DNA of 64,000 bases from Nostoc parmelioides FACHB-3921 (GTDB lineage: Bacteria > Cyanobacteriota > Cyanobacteriia > Cyanobacteriales > Nostocaceae). The position numbers were made by a program, and so were the translations under genes. This document shows, piece by piece, positions 42,672-52,386 of the stretch; position 1 is the first letter of the stretch; every line of letters starts with the position of its first letter. Under the pieces are notes generated by a model. It was not told the DNA's origin. It worked only from the letters and a program-made list of their open reading frames with translations, and did no database searches. The stretch is from assembly GCF_014696625.1 (NCBI RefSeq), contig NZ_JACJQL010000030.1:21951-85950 (forward strand). Reading direction: 5' to 3'.

Positions 42672-43811
42672 ATGTTTTTCCAGGGTATTCGCCTCTCACT
42701 CCTCATAGGCCCCACCGTGCCGCTTCCGGCTCCCCCCAACCTAATTCAAGCCTTAGACAACATCGAAATTACCCAAACCGATGCGGGGCGATCGGGGTTT
42801 CAATTGTCCTTCAAATGCGATCGCAGTGGTGTATTTGCCGCCATCGACTATCCCATCCTCAAACTGCCCTTACTGCGTCCTTTCAACCGTGTTATCGTTG
42901 TCGTCACCGTCAACGCCATTCCCCATGTATTGATGGATGGCATCATTACCCACCAGCAGTTGTCCCCCACCAGCAACAACTCCGGCCTGCTCACTGTCAC
43001 GGGCGAAGATGTCAGTGTCATGATGGACATGGAAGAGAAGATCGTCGCTCATCCTGCCCAACCGGATATTGCGATCGTGCCGAAAATCATTGCCACCTAT
43101 GCCCAATACGGATTGATCCCCACGGTAATTCCCCCCGCCTTCCTCGATGTTCCCAATCCCGTGGAGCGAGTTCCCGTGCAGGTAGGCACAGATTTGGAAT
43201 ACCTGGAAGAACTGGCGGAGCGGTACGCCTATGTATATTACATCTCTCCCGGCCCTGTTCCCGGCACCAATACCGCCTATTGGGGGCCACCCACCCGTGC
43301 AGGTATCCCCCAACGCGCCCTTTCTGTCAACCTGGGAACCTCTACCAACGTCAACTCCATCAATATCCAGCACAAAGCATTGACCCCCACCTTTGTGTCG
43401 GGATTGGGAGAAGATAGCCTGACAGCACGTAGCCTTCCAGTCAAAACCTTCTCTAGCTTGCGGCTGCCCCTAGCAACCCAATCCGCCATGCTGAGAACTG
43501 CCAAAGCCCGCACAGTCCTACCCAAAAAGACAGCAGGCTTAACCTACGCCCAAATGCTTTCTCGCGCCCAGGCAATTACCGATGCCTCAATGGATCAAGT
43601 GGTGGAAGCAACTGGAGAACTAGATGCAACACGTTACAACGGTGTATTGAAAGCGCGGGGGTTAGTCGGCTTGCGTGGTGTAGGTAGCACCTACGACGGC
43701 TTGTATTACGTCAAGAATGTCACCCATCAATTGCGGTTAGGTGAATACAAACAAAGCTTCACCCTGACTCGTGAAGGGGTGGGAACAACAACACCAGTGG
43801 TCGTCCCATGA
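42672..43811 (+). CDS. Spike/hub protein, phage gpD-like (Afp8 N-terminal type)
   Basis: 379 aa. IEITQTDAGRSGFQLSFKCD, GLLTVTGEDVSVMMDMEEKI, VQVGTDLEYLEELAERYAYV and YVKNVTHQLRLGEYKQSFTL are the hub folds of phage late-control D and VgrG N-termini. In this cluster the VgrG-like function is split, with the OB-fold spike in the next gene (overlap of 4 bases). GC content is higher than in the flanking genes. Confidence 0.88.
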   Translation: MFFQGIRLSLLIGPTVPLPAPPNLIQALDNIEITQTDAGRSGFQLSFKCDRSGVFAAIDYPILKLPLLRPFNRVIVVVTVNAIPHVLMDGIITHQQLSPTSNNSGLLTVTGEDVSVMMDMEEKIVAHPAQPDIAIVPKIIATYAQYGLIPTVIPPAFLDVPNPVERVPVQVGTDLEYLEELAERYAYVYYISPGPVPGTNTAYWGPPTRAGIPQRALSVNLGTSTNVNSINIQHKALTPTFVSGLGEDSLTARSLPVKTFSSLRLPLATQSAMLRTAKARTVLPKKTAGLTYAQMLSRAQAITDASMDQVVEATGELDATRYNGVLKARGLVGLRGVGSTYDGLYYVKNVTHQLRLGEYKQSFTLTREGVGTTTPVVVP

Positions 43812-44446
43812 AACAATTTTTCGGAAAATATCGGGGAAAGGTAGAAAATAACGTAGATCCAAAACAGATAGGACGAATCCAAGTGAGCGTTTTTGCGGTT
43901 CTGGGCGATGGTCGCTTCAGTTGGGCAATGCCCTGTGTACCCTATGCAGGGAATAAAGTTGGTTTCTTTGCCATTCCGCCAATTGGTGCTAATGTTTGGG
44001 TAGAGTTTGAAGGCGGCGATCCTGATTACCCGATTTGGAGTGGTTGTTTTTGGGGAGTGAATGAAGTTCCTGTCCAGCCTGCCTTTGCTACTAAAAAAGT
44101 TTGGAAAACAGAGAGCATTACCCTGACCCTTGACGATGCTCCAGGCGGAGGATTCTCCTTAGCAGTCGAGCCTCCCCTAGTACAAGTACCGCTCAAATTA
44201 GTATGTAATACCCAAGGGATTGAAATTAGTTGCAATCCAGCCACAATTAAGGTAGCTGCTTCCGGGATTGAGATGAGCAACAGTCCTGCAACCGTGAAAA
44301 TTTCGTCATCAGGCGTAGAATTAGACACCCTGCCAGCAACAGTTAAACTGTCACCAGACAATATTGAACTGAGTAACGGTGCTGCCAGCGTCAAACTTTC
44401 GCCTGCTAGTGTTTCCATTAACAATGGTGCTTTGGAGGTGATGTAA
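43808..44446 (+). CDS. Spike protein, gpV/VgrG OB-fold with beta-helix
   Basis: 212 aa. Residues 1-95 are the OB-fold: YRGKVENNVDPKQIGRIQVS, SWAMPCVPYAGNKVGFFAIP, VWVEFEGGDPDYPIWSGCFW. Residues about 135-212 repeat about every 17 residues (GIEISCNPATIKV, GIEMSNSPATVKI, GVELDTLPATVKL, NIELSNGAASVKL), forming the triangular needle. The PAAR-like gene follows at once and should cap it. Confidence 0.88.
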   Translation: MKQFFGKYRGKVENNVDPKQIGRIQVSVFAVLGDGRFSWAMPCVPYAGNKVGFFAIPPIGANVWVEFEGGDPDYPIWSGCFWGVNEVPVQPAFATKKVWKTESITLTLDDAPGGGFSLAVEPPLVQVPLKLVCNTQGIEISCNPATIKVAASGIEMSNSPATVKISSSGVELDTLPATVKLSPDNIELSNGAASVKLSPASVSINNGALEVM

Positions 44447-44769
44447 TGCCTGGTTTTTTATTACACCAAGGTGCGACGGTTTTATGTCTACATAGTGGTT
44501 CGGCACAACCCATTGTTGTCAACCCACGGGTGAAAGTTAGCGGACAACCAATTGTCACGCAGACAAGTACCTATGCGATCGCAGGTTGTCCCAACACTTT
44601 ACCATCTGGAACACCTCAACCCTGCGTGACTGCTTCCTGGATAGTGGCGGCGACAAGAATAAAAGCGAACGGAATGCCCGTCCTTTTACAAGATTCTCAA
44701 TCTATCTGCATACCTACAGGTACGGGGTTAACCATTGCAGCCACCCAAGTGCGGGTAAAGGGGATGTAA
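44446..44769 (+). CDS. PAAR-like spike tip
   Basis: 107 aa. The pattern PGFLLHQGATVLCLHSGSAQ, NPRVKVSGQPIVTQTSTYAI, GCPNTLPSG and LTIAATQVRVKGM fits small conical PAAR-like or DUF4280-type tips of injection systems. Cys and His residues could bind metal at the tip. The start overlaps the spike stop by one base. Confidence 0.8.
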   Translation: MPGFLLHQGATVLCLHSGSAQPIVVNPRVKVSGQPIVTQTSTYAIAGCPNTLPSGTPQPCVTASWIVAATRIKANGMPVLLQDSQSICIPTGTGLTIAATQVRVKGM

Positions 44770-44771
44770 CT

Positions 44772-45143
44772 ATGAATACAGAAATTGCCTATCCATTCCA
44801 AATTGATGACAGCAGTCGCCGCGTTGCTAACGCCTCCCCCGACGACCATATCCACCAAATGATTGAGCAACTACTATTTACCATGCCAGGGGAACGGGTC
44901 AACCGCCCTACCTTTGGCAGTGGGTTAATGCAGTTGGTGTTTGCTCCCAATAGCGACGAAATGGCAGCAGCTACTCAGTTTCTTGTCCAGGGAGCATTGC
45001 AACAATGGCTGGGTGATTTAATTCAAGTGGAAGCTTTACAAGTTACAAGCGAAGAATCTACCTTACGAGTGATCGTACAGTACATTATTCGTCGCAATCA
45101 AGAACGCCAAATAGCCCAATTTGAGCGAGGTGGAGTGGGATGA
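44772..45143 (+). CDS. gp25-like baseplate wedge protein
   Basis: 123 aa from ATG 44772. The hallmark stretch IHQMIEQLLFTMPGERVNRP then FGSGLMQLVFAPN is the gp25/GPW family signature (EPR-like core as GERVNRP). It starts sheath assembly at the baseplate. The longer open frame upstream (from 44586) is a shadow of the PAAR gene. It overlaps the next gene by 4 bases. Confidence 0.9.
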   Translation: MNTEIAYPFQIDDSSRRVANASPDDHIHQMIEQLLFTMPGERVNRPTFGSGLMQLVFAPNSDEMAAATQFLVQGALQQWLGDLIQVEALQVTSEESTLRVIVQYIIRRNQERQIAQFERGGVG

Positions 45144-47566
45144 GTGACATACAACTTGATGATTTCTCCCGCAACTTGCGAAGAGATAGGATTATTTCTC
45201 ATCCTCAACAAATTGGTCTGGATTATATTCAAGTAGAAACTAATCCCCTACAGTTGAGGCTCTATTTTCTGCCGGGGATGGACACTAAGTACAATTCTCT
45301 ATCCCAAATCACAGCCACGAATATTCGCATTACCAGGGGTGCAAACGTCACCACTAACTTACAGGTACAGGGAATTAATCCTAGTCCTCCTAACATCCTG
45401 CAAGTCCAACTGCTACAGGTGCAAGACAGACAACAAGACACATCAGCATCAGGTAACTTCCCGGTTTATACCCTAGAGTTAATCAATGTAGCGCACCTCG
45501 ATCCATTCTTCTCCCAGGCACGTTTTTCTTTAGAAGTCGATCGCCCTAGTCCTTTTGATCCATTGCGATCGCTCCCCAGTTTACCAGAGCCACCCTCAAC
45601 CTTAGAAATTGATTACCTAGCCAGAGATTACAGCAGTTTTCGTCAGTTAATGCTTGACCGTTTATCGGTCGTCATGCCCCAGTGGAAAGAACGCCACCCA
45701 GCAGATTTAGGCATCACCTTAGTAGAAATTTTAGCCTATGCAGGCGATCGCCTCAGTTATTACCAAGATGCCGTAGCGACAGAAGCTTATCTAGGAACAG
45801 CAAGACGACGCATTTCTATCGGTCGCCACACCAGATTAATTGACTACACCATGCACGAAGGCTGTAATGCCCGTGTCTGGGTGCAAGTGCAAGTCAAAGA
45901 TGAAGTTACCCCAGCCGGACTATTGTTACCAGCAGGAACTAAATTAATAACTAAAAGTACCAACTTATCCCCAGGAGTAGCCATGACTCCGGCTGAGTAT
46001 GAAAAATTATTATTCCAGCAATCCCAGGTATTTGAAACAATTTACCCCCTCACTCTCTTTAGAGAACTCAACCAAATGAATTTTTATACCTGGGGAGCTA
46101 AGGAATTTTCCTTGCCTCTAGGGGCTACTCGTGCCACATTACAAGGGAATTTGACCAACTTAAAGGCAGGGGATGTACTGATTTTTGAGGAAATTCAAAG
46201 TAAAACAACAGGTAATGCCCCCGACCCCAAACATCGCCACGTGGTTCGCTTAACTAAAGTTACTCCTCAACAAGATACACTCTTTGCCAAAGAGATTACT
46301 GAAATTGAGTGGCATCCTGAAGACGCTCTAACATTCCCCTTAGACATTGCCATTTATCAAGACACTCAATCTCTAGAAAACATCAGCATTGCCCAAGGTA
46401 ATATTGTGCTGGCAGAACATGGCAGAAGAATTACCACCGAAAAACTCCCACCCGTACCCCAAACCGGACGCTATCGCCCACAACTGCAAAACATTGGCTT
46501 GACACACGCCGTTGTTTATGACGTGGTGAAGGGAAAAGAACAGTCAGCAAATCAAACCCTGACCCAAAACCCTGATGTAGCCACACCGATGATCGAGATC
46601 CATGAGGAGAAATCTGGTAAATTAGTGGCGACTTGGTGGGCGAGACGTGATTTATTGAGTAGCGATCGCTTTGCTAATGATTTTGTAGTGGAAATGGAAA
46701 GTGATGGTATTGCTCATTTGCGTTTCGGGGACGGAGTGCGGGGCAAAAAACCAACTAGCCAAAATCAATTGGTAGCCAATTATCGAGTTGGCAACGGTAT
46801 ACAGGGCAATGTCGGACATGATGCGATCACACATATTGTCTGCGATTCTGAAATCAGACAAAAGATTATCAAAGTGCGAAATCCCCTACCAGCACAGGGA
46901 GGTACAGAACCCGAATCGATTGAGCAGGTACGGCTGTACGCCCCAGAAGTGTTTCGGAATCAACAGCAACGCTGTATTACGGCGGCCGATTACCAAAAAG
47001 TTTTAGCACGTCACCCCCAAGTACAAACCGCCGCAGTTACTATTCGTTGGACTGGTAGTTGGAACACTGTCTTTATTGCGGTGAAGGGTCGGAAAAATCA
47101 ACCCATCGACGAGACTTTTAAAGCCACGTTGCGGCAATTTATCGCACCCTACCGCCTTGCTGGCTATGACTTAGAAATTACTGCACCGCAATTTGTCCCT
47201 TTAGATATTGCCTTAACATTGCAAGTAGCACCGGGATACTTTGCCAGCACTGTCAAGCGGCTGCTATTGGAAACCTTTAGTAACGTAGACTTACCCAATG
47301 GTAGGCGTGGTTTTTTTCACCCAGACAACTGGAGTTTTGGTCAACCAGTTTATGTAAGTCAAATTGTCAAAACAGCAATGGAGTTACCAGGAGTTGTGCA
47401 AGTAGAGATGCCAATTGCGCGGTTTCAACGCTGGGGTTCGCCTGAAGGAAACGAAATCGAGACAGGAAAAATTGCGATCACGCCTCTGGAAATTGCTCGT
47501 CTCGACAATAACTTAGATGCGCCAGAAAACGGCAGAATTGAGTTTAATTGCAAGGGTGGCTTATGA
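45140..47566 (+). CDS. Baseplate J-like protein 1 (Afp11 type)
   Basis: 808 aa. YLARDYSSFRQLMLDRLSVV, ADLGITLVEILAYAGDRLSY and the J core (LRFGDGVRGKKPTSQNQLVA, RVGNGIQGNVGHDAI, NPLPAQGGTEPESIEQVRLY, RCITAADYQKVLARHPQVQT) identify a gp6-like wedge. About residues 20-150 and 240-430 are insertions. With the next protein it builds the baseplate ring. It overlaps the second J gene by 4 bases. Confidence 0.9.
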   Translation: MSDIQLDDFSRNLRRDRIISHPQQIGLDYIQVETNPLQLRLYFLPGMDTKYNSLSQITATNIRITRGANVTTNLQVQGINPSPPNILQVQLLQVQDRQQDTSASGNFPVYTLELINVAHLDPFFSQARFSLEVDRPSPFDPLRSLPSLPEPPSTLEIDYLARDYSSFRQLMLDRLSVVMPQWKERHPADLGITLVEILAYAGDRLSYYQDAVATEAYLGTARRRISIGRHTRLIDYTMHEGCNARVWVQVQVKDEVTPAGLLLPAGTKLITKSTNLSPGVAMTPAEYEKLLFQQSQVFETIYPLTLFRELNQMNFYTWGAKEFSLPLGATRATLQGNLTNLKAGDVLIFEEIQSKTTGNAPDPKHRHVVRLTKVTPQQDTLFAKEITEIEWHPEDALTFPLDIAIYQDTQSLENISIAQGNIVLAEHGRRITTEKLPPVPQTGRYRPQLQNIGLTHAVVYDVVKGKEQSANQTLTQNPDVATPMIEIHEEKSGKLVATWWARRDLLSSDRFANDFVVEMESDGIAHLRFGDGVRGKKPTSQNQLVANYRVGNGIQGNVGHDAITHIVCDSEIRQKIIKVRNPLPAQGGTEPESIEQVRLYAPEVFRNQQQRCITAADYQKVLARHPQVQTAAVTIRWTGSWNTVFIAVKGRKNQPIDETFKATLRQFIAPYRLAGYDLEITAPQFVPLDIALTLQVAPGYFASTVKRLLLETFSNVDLPNGRRGFFHPDNWSFGQPVYVSQIVKTAMELPGVVQVEMPIARFQRWGSPEGNEIETGKIAITPLEIARLDNNLDAPENGRIEFNCKGGL

Positions 47567-50244
47567 ATAGCTCAGATTTTAGTTCAGAGCAACCTACTAA
47601 TTACAATCCCCCTGGATTAAGTGCCTTGGCTTACCGTATAGGCACTCACCCCACCTTCTTTCAGCGTCTATTAGCAGGTTTACCAACCCAAGTAATTCCC
47701 CAGAGTCCCGACACACAAAAGCCACAACATCCCCTACATAAACTAACTACACAACATCTTGATGATCCTGCGATCGCCCTCCTTGATGCTTGGGCAGTGG
47801 TTGGAGATGTCCTGACGTTTTACCAAGAGCGAATTGCTAACGAAGGATATCTGCGAACAGCCACTGAAGACCGCTCGATTTTAGAATTATCGTGTACAGT
47901 TGGTTATAAACTCAATCCTGGTGTTGCTGCTAGTACATACCTCACTTTTACCGTCGAAGATGCACCAGGTTCAGCCCAAGAAGTTACAGTTCCTCCTGGC
48001 ACAAGGGTGCAGAGTATTCCCAAAGCACCGGGAGAACTTCCCCAGACCTTTGAAACTATTGCACAGATGAAAGCACGAGTTGAATGGAATAGCCTCAAGC
48101 CCGATATTTCTCCAAAATTCGACCTGCAAACATTTGAGCAGAACACAACTGAACTACTTTTACAAGGAACAAATACTAGACTTCAGCCCGGCGATGCCAT
48201 TTTAGTGATAGATAGTCAAGATAATACTCGCTGGTACTTCTTAACTCTGCAAACAGTCGAACCTCACACTCAAGAGGGTTATACTCGGATTAGTTGGGGC
48301 AAGAAACTGTCAGACCAATACAAAACCATCAGTAATCTTGAAGTATTCGCTTTCCGACAGCAAGCCTCTTTTTTTGGTCATAACGCTCGCAACTGGAGTG
48401 AACTATCCCCAGAAATTAAACGCAAATATAGCCCTAGTCAGTTTGGTAGCGAAACTATTAATTGCACTGGCATAACTATAAAAGTAAATAATGATGCAGT
48501 CTTCACCACATCTATTAACAAAGGTGATATTATCACAGTTGCTAATCAATCAAAAACTGTAGTTGATATTTCTGAAAATAAAATAATTACGGTTGATTCT
48601 GGCTTTATTCCTAACCTAGATAACATTAAAGGTTTTATTTACAATAAGGCAATATGGGAATGGAGTAATTTTAGCATTCAATTTCCACAAATTGACTTGA
48701 ATGCTGTATATCAAAATGTTTTACCAGGAAGCTGGGTACTTTTAACTCAGGGTGAATCATCTGCGCTTTATCAAGTTGAGAATAACTCTACTGTTTTCCG
48801 CACTGATTTTGAATTAGCGGGAAAAGTTACCCGGATAAATGTTACAAGTAGTAATACTAGCAATAATTCAAAAGAAAGTAATAATAATAATTTATTTAAT
48901 TTACGTGAAACCACTATTTTTATTCAAAGCGAAAAATTACCATTGTTCAAAAAATCGCAAGAATTACCATCAATTAAGCGTCAAAATCCACGGATTAAAC
49001 TGGCGCAGTCAATACCTCCATTAGAATTAGGACGCACAGTCATCATCAAGGACAAAACTAATACTGAAATTGCTTTTGTTGGGAGCATGGAGGACTCTCA
49101 AACTCTTACCCTAAGCCATGATCTCCAGCATGATTATGATACTGCCAGCATGACTATTTATGCCAATGTTGTCCTAGCTACTCATGGTGAAACTGTAGAA
49201 AAAGAAGTCCTCGGTAGTGGTAATGGCGGACAGGCTAACCAAAGATTTAAGCTGAAAAAACCACCTTTAACTTATGTCTCGGCAGCTACAGCTAGTGGTA
49301 GTAAAAGTACTTTACAAGTCTATGTGAATAATGTCTTGTGGCAAGAAGTTGCATCTCTAGAAGAGCAAGATTCCCGTAGCCAATGCTACATTGTACAAAT
49401 TGACGACCGAGGCGAGTTTACCATTATCTTTGGTGATGGAATTCATGGTTCTCGCTTACCCAGTGGGCAAGAAAATATCATTGCCACTTATCGTAGTGGT
49501 ATTGGTCAAGTTGGAGAAGTCAAAGCAGGTTCTTTGATACTGCTGCAAAACCGACCTTTAGGAATTCGTGATGTCACTAATTTGCATGATGCCACAGGCG
49601 CAGGCGATCACGAAACCTCTTTGCATATCCGCGATAACACTCCCCGCACCGTCTGCACACTAGATCGCATTGTTTCTTTACGAGACTTTCAAAACTTTAC
49701 TCAAAGTTTTGCTGGTATTGGCAAAGCTCAAGCTGTCATTCTCTGCACAGGGCAAACAAAATTAATACACATTACTATTGCTGCTGATGATGGACAACAA
49801 GTTGAATCTAATTCTGCACTTTTTACTAACCTGAAACAAGCAATTGTTTCTAATATGAGTAATCCATTACAATTTGTGGAAATTCAATCCTACGAGCCGT
49901 TGTACTTTAACATAGAAGCAACAGTATGGATTGACCCACGTTATCAGGAAAACAGTGTCAAGCAGATTATAGAAAGCACACTCAATCAAACCTTTAGTTT
50001 CGCCAAACGTGAGTTTGGACAAGCAGTAGCCGCTTCAGAAATTATTGAAGTTATTCAAAATATCGCAGGTGTATTAGCAGTAAACTTAGATTTTCTTTAC
50101 TTAACATCTGACAATAAAACCAAACCAATTCCTTCATCTCTAGAAGCAAAAACAGCCTCTTGGGATGTACAGGAAAAACAAGCTTTGGCATCTCAGTTAT
50201 TACTAATTAATACTCAAGGCATAACACTCAATAAAAGTTCATGA
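47563..50244 (+). CDS. Baseplate J-like protein 2 (Afp12 type)
   Basis: 893 aa from ATG 47563 (overlap ATGA). N-terminal YNPPGLSALAYRIGTHPTFF and DDPAIALLDAWAVVGDVLTF. The core is IIFGDGIHGSRLPSGQENII, TYRSGIGQVGEVKAGSLI and TLDRIVSLRDFQNFTQSFAG. The middle (about 300-480) is Asn/Ser-rich and AT-rich compared with its neighbours, with a run NTSNNSKESNNNN, likely a fast-evolving insert. Second wedge subunit of the baseplate. Confidence 0.88.
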   Translation: MNSSDFSSEQPTNYNPPGLSALAYRIGTHPTFFQRLLAGLPTQVIPQSPDTQKPQHPLHKLTTQHLDDPAIALLDAWAVVGDVLTFYQERIANEGYLRTATEDRSILELSCTVGYKLNPGVAASTYLTFTVEDAPGSAQEVTVPPGTRVQSIPKAPGELPQTFETIAQMKARVEWNSLKPDISPKFDLQTFEQNTTELLLQGTNTRLQPGDAILVIDSQDNTRWYFLTLQTVEPHTQEGYTRISWGKKLSDQYKTISNLEVFAFRQQASFFGHNARNWSELSPEIKRKYSPSQFGSETINCTGITIKVNNDAVFTTSINKGDIITVANQSKTVVDISENKIITVDSGFIPNLDNIKGFIYNKAIWEWSNFSIQFPQIDLNAVYQNVLPGSWVLLTQGESSALYQVENNSTVFRTDFELAGKVTRINVTSSNTSNNSKESNNNNLFNLRETTIFIQSEKLPLFKKSQELPSIKRQNPRIKLAQSIPPLELGRTVIIKDKTNTEIAFVGSMEDSQTLTLSHDLQHDYDTASMTIYANVVLATHGETVEKEVLGSGNGGQANQRFKLKKPPLTYVSAATASGSKSTLQVYVNNVLWQEVASLEEQDSRSQCYIVQIDDRGEFTIIFGDGIHGSRLPSGQENIIATYRSGIGQVGEVKAGSLILLQNRPLGIRDVTNLHDATGAGDHETSLHIRDNTPRTVCTLDRIVSLRDFQNFTQSFAGIGKAQAVILCTGQTKLIHITIAADDGQQVESNSALFTNLKQAIVSNMSNPLQFVEIQSYEPLYFNIEATVWIDPRYQENSVKQIIESTLNQTFSFAKREFGQAVAASEIIEVIQNIAGVLAVNLDFLYLTSDNKTKPIPSSLEAKTASWDVQEKQALASQLLLINTQGITLNKSS

Positions 50245-52367
50245 ATCAGTTAGAACGTCTTTATCATCTCCTCCCGTCTATCTATCGCCAACGAGATTTG
50301 GCGCAAGGGGAACCGTTGCGGGCTTTACTTGCAGTTATGGAAAGCCAACTGCGAACAATTGAGGCCGATATTGATGGGCTGTATGAAAACTGGTTCATCG
50401 AAACCTGTGATGAATGGGTGGTTCCTTACATCGCTGACTTATTGGGAATTGACGGTTTAAATGATGAAAAAAGTCTGTTGTGGAGTCAACGGTCATACGT
50501 TGCCAATACAATTGCTTACCGCCGTCGCAAAGGTACTCCTGCCATCCTAGAAAATATCACATTTGATGTGACTGGCTGGAGAGCTAAAGTAGTAGAATTT
50601 TTTGAGCTACTCAGTGCTACCCAAAATATCAATCATATCCGTCTGGGTAAAAGCAGTACCATCGACATCCGTCACCGAGCAAACTTAGAACAGTTAAATT
50701 CGCCGTTTGATGCGATCGCTCATTTAGTGGATGTACGTCGCATCAGTCCAGATAGGATAAAATCTGAGCAATCCTTCGCTGCGATGCGCGGCAAATATAA
50801 TATCTCGAATCTAGGTCTGTTTGTCTGGCGACTGCAAAGCTATCCAATTACCAACAGTCCCGCTTACCTCCTAGAAAATCAAACAGAAAACAAAGTTATC
50901 AAGTATACCTTTCACCCCCTCGGCTATCAGATAAATTTATTCAATCGACCCCAAACCAAAACCGAAATTACTCAATTTGCCCAAGCAATTAATTTACCTG
51001 GTGCGATCACCCAACAAGCATTTGCAGCCGATTTAAAGGCATATCAACAGCAATACAAAGACGCACGACCAGAGCAGCAACCACCAGACAGCCAATATTA
51101 CGGCCCCAATCGCAGCTTCAACATCTCAAATATCTCACCGATGCAGCTGGTGAGTATGGATTTAAGTAACTGGCAAAGTCCCGAATCAGGTAAAGTCGCT
51201 GTAGATGTCAAATTGGGACGAATAGCTTTCCCGATCAATGAACCACCAACCCAGGCTGTGAACGTTAGCTACTGCTACAGTTTCAGTGGTGACATTGGTG
51301 GTGGCCCCTATGACCGCCAGCCAACTTTAGCAACGAATGATTCTGTTTCCTGGTACTGTGTTGTCAGTCAAGATAGAAAAACGTTGCAGGATGCCTTAAA
51401 AGCATATTTAGCTCAAGATAATCTATCTGGCATCATTGAAATCGCTGATAACCAAAAGCATGAACTCACTGAGCCGATCACCCTGAAAAAAATCGGTCGC
51501 TTGACAATTCAAGCAGCCAACGGAATGCGCCCTATCATCAGTTGTGGTGAAAATCAGTTAGGAGTCAAAGTTGCAGATGACAATCCCGATGCCGCGTTGA
51601 CCTTCAATGGAATACTAATTGATGCTAAATTCAGCATTCAAACAGGGCTGAAACTGAAAATCATTCACTGTACTTTGATTGGTGGAGTGGAGGGGGAAAA
51701 ATCAAAACAAAATATTATTTCCAGTTTGCAAATATTTATCTCTCATAGCATTGTTGGTGCTTTACAATTGCCAGAGCAGATTGTTAGTTTAACAGTGCAA
51801 GACAGCATCATAAACAGCATTTTAGAGGATGTATCTAGCTTGAAAAAAGCCGCAAATGATGCAACTATAGATATAAAAAAACTGCGTAATAATGCGGATT
51901 TAAATTATGAGATCGCTACCAACACCACAGACGAAAAATCTTTCCTCCGCACTACTTTAGAGCGAACTACAATCTTTGGTAAAGTTAACCTCCACGAACT
52001 CACACTAGCATCCAATGTGATATTTACAGCACCTGTCACGGTGAAAAATTGCCAAACGGGTAGTGTCCGCTTCAGTTATGTCCCAAAAGATTCCCAAACT
52101 CCGCGCCGTTACTGCTGTCAGCCTCTGGAGGGGAGCGATGCCAATCACCAAATCAAACCCTTGTTTACCTCTGTGCAGTATGGCGATCCAGGGTACGCCC
52201 AACTAGCACTAGCTTGTGCGCCAGAAATTGCCACAGGTGCAGACGATGGTGGTGAGATGGGCGCATTTCATCTGCTTCACCAACCTCAACGCACCGCTTA
52301 TCTTCGTCTCAGCTTAGAAGAATATTTGCCTGCTGGCTCAGAAGCTGGAATTTTCTATATGTCTTGA
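50241..52367 (+). CDS. gpI-like baseplate protein (Afp13/phage tail protein I type)
   Basis: 708 aa. Residues 1-110 match phage tail protein I: LERLYHLLPSIYRQRDLAQG, LRTIEADIDGLYENWFIETC, DEWVVPYIADLLGIDGL. The C-terminal 350 residues have right-handed beta-helix-like character (LTIQAANGMRPIISCGENQL, GVKVADDNPDAALTFNGILI, LKLKIIHCTLIGG). It is expected to attach fibres to the baseplate, consistent with the fibre gene 19 bases downstream. Confidence 0.85.
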   Translation: MNQLERLYHLLPSIYRQRDLAQGEPLRALLAVMESQLRTIEADIDGLYENWFIETCDEWVVPYIADLLGIDGLNDEKSLLWSQRSYVANTIAYRRRKGTPAILENITFDVTGWRAKVVEFFELLSATQNINHIRLGKSSTIDIRHRANLEQLNSPFDAIAHLVDVRRISPDRIKSEQSFAAMRGKYNISNLGLFVWRLQSYPITNSPAYLLENQTENKVIKYTFHPLGYQINLFNRPQTKTEITQFAQAINLPGAITQQAFAADLKAYQQQYKDARPEQQPPDSQYYGPNRSFNISNISPMQLVSMDLSNWQSPESGKVAVDVKLGRIAFPINEPPTQAVNVSYCYSFSGDIGGGPYDRQPTLATNDSVSWYCVVSQDRKTLQDALKAYLAQDNLSGIIEIADNQKHELTEPITLKKIGRLTIQAANGMRPIISCGENQLGVKVADDNPDAALTFNGILIDAKFSIQTGLKLKIIHCTLIGGVEGEKSKQNIISSLQIFISHSIVGALQLPEQIVSLTVQDSIINSILEDVSSLKKAANDATIDIKKLRNNADLNYEIATNTTDEKSFLRTTLERTTIFGKVNLHELTLASNVIFTAPVTVKNCQTGSVRFSYVPKDSQTPRRYCCQPLEGSDANHQIKPLFTSVQYGDPGYAQLALACAPEIATGADDGGEMGAFHLLHQPQRTAYLRLSLEEYLPAGSEAGIFYMS

Positions 52368-52386
52368 AGTTATTAAAGGAAATATT

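Noticed and set aside
42815..43417. Long alternative frames inside the hub gene
   Set aside because: They overlap the clear gpD-like gene, have Cys/Arg/His-rich low-complexity translation and no family features. They are caused by the high GC of this gene.
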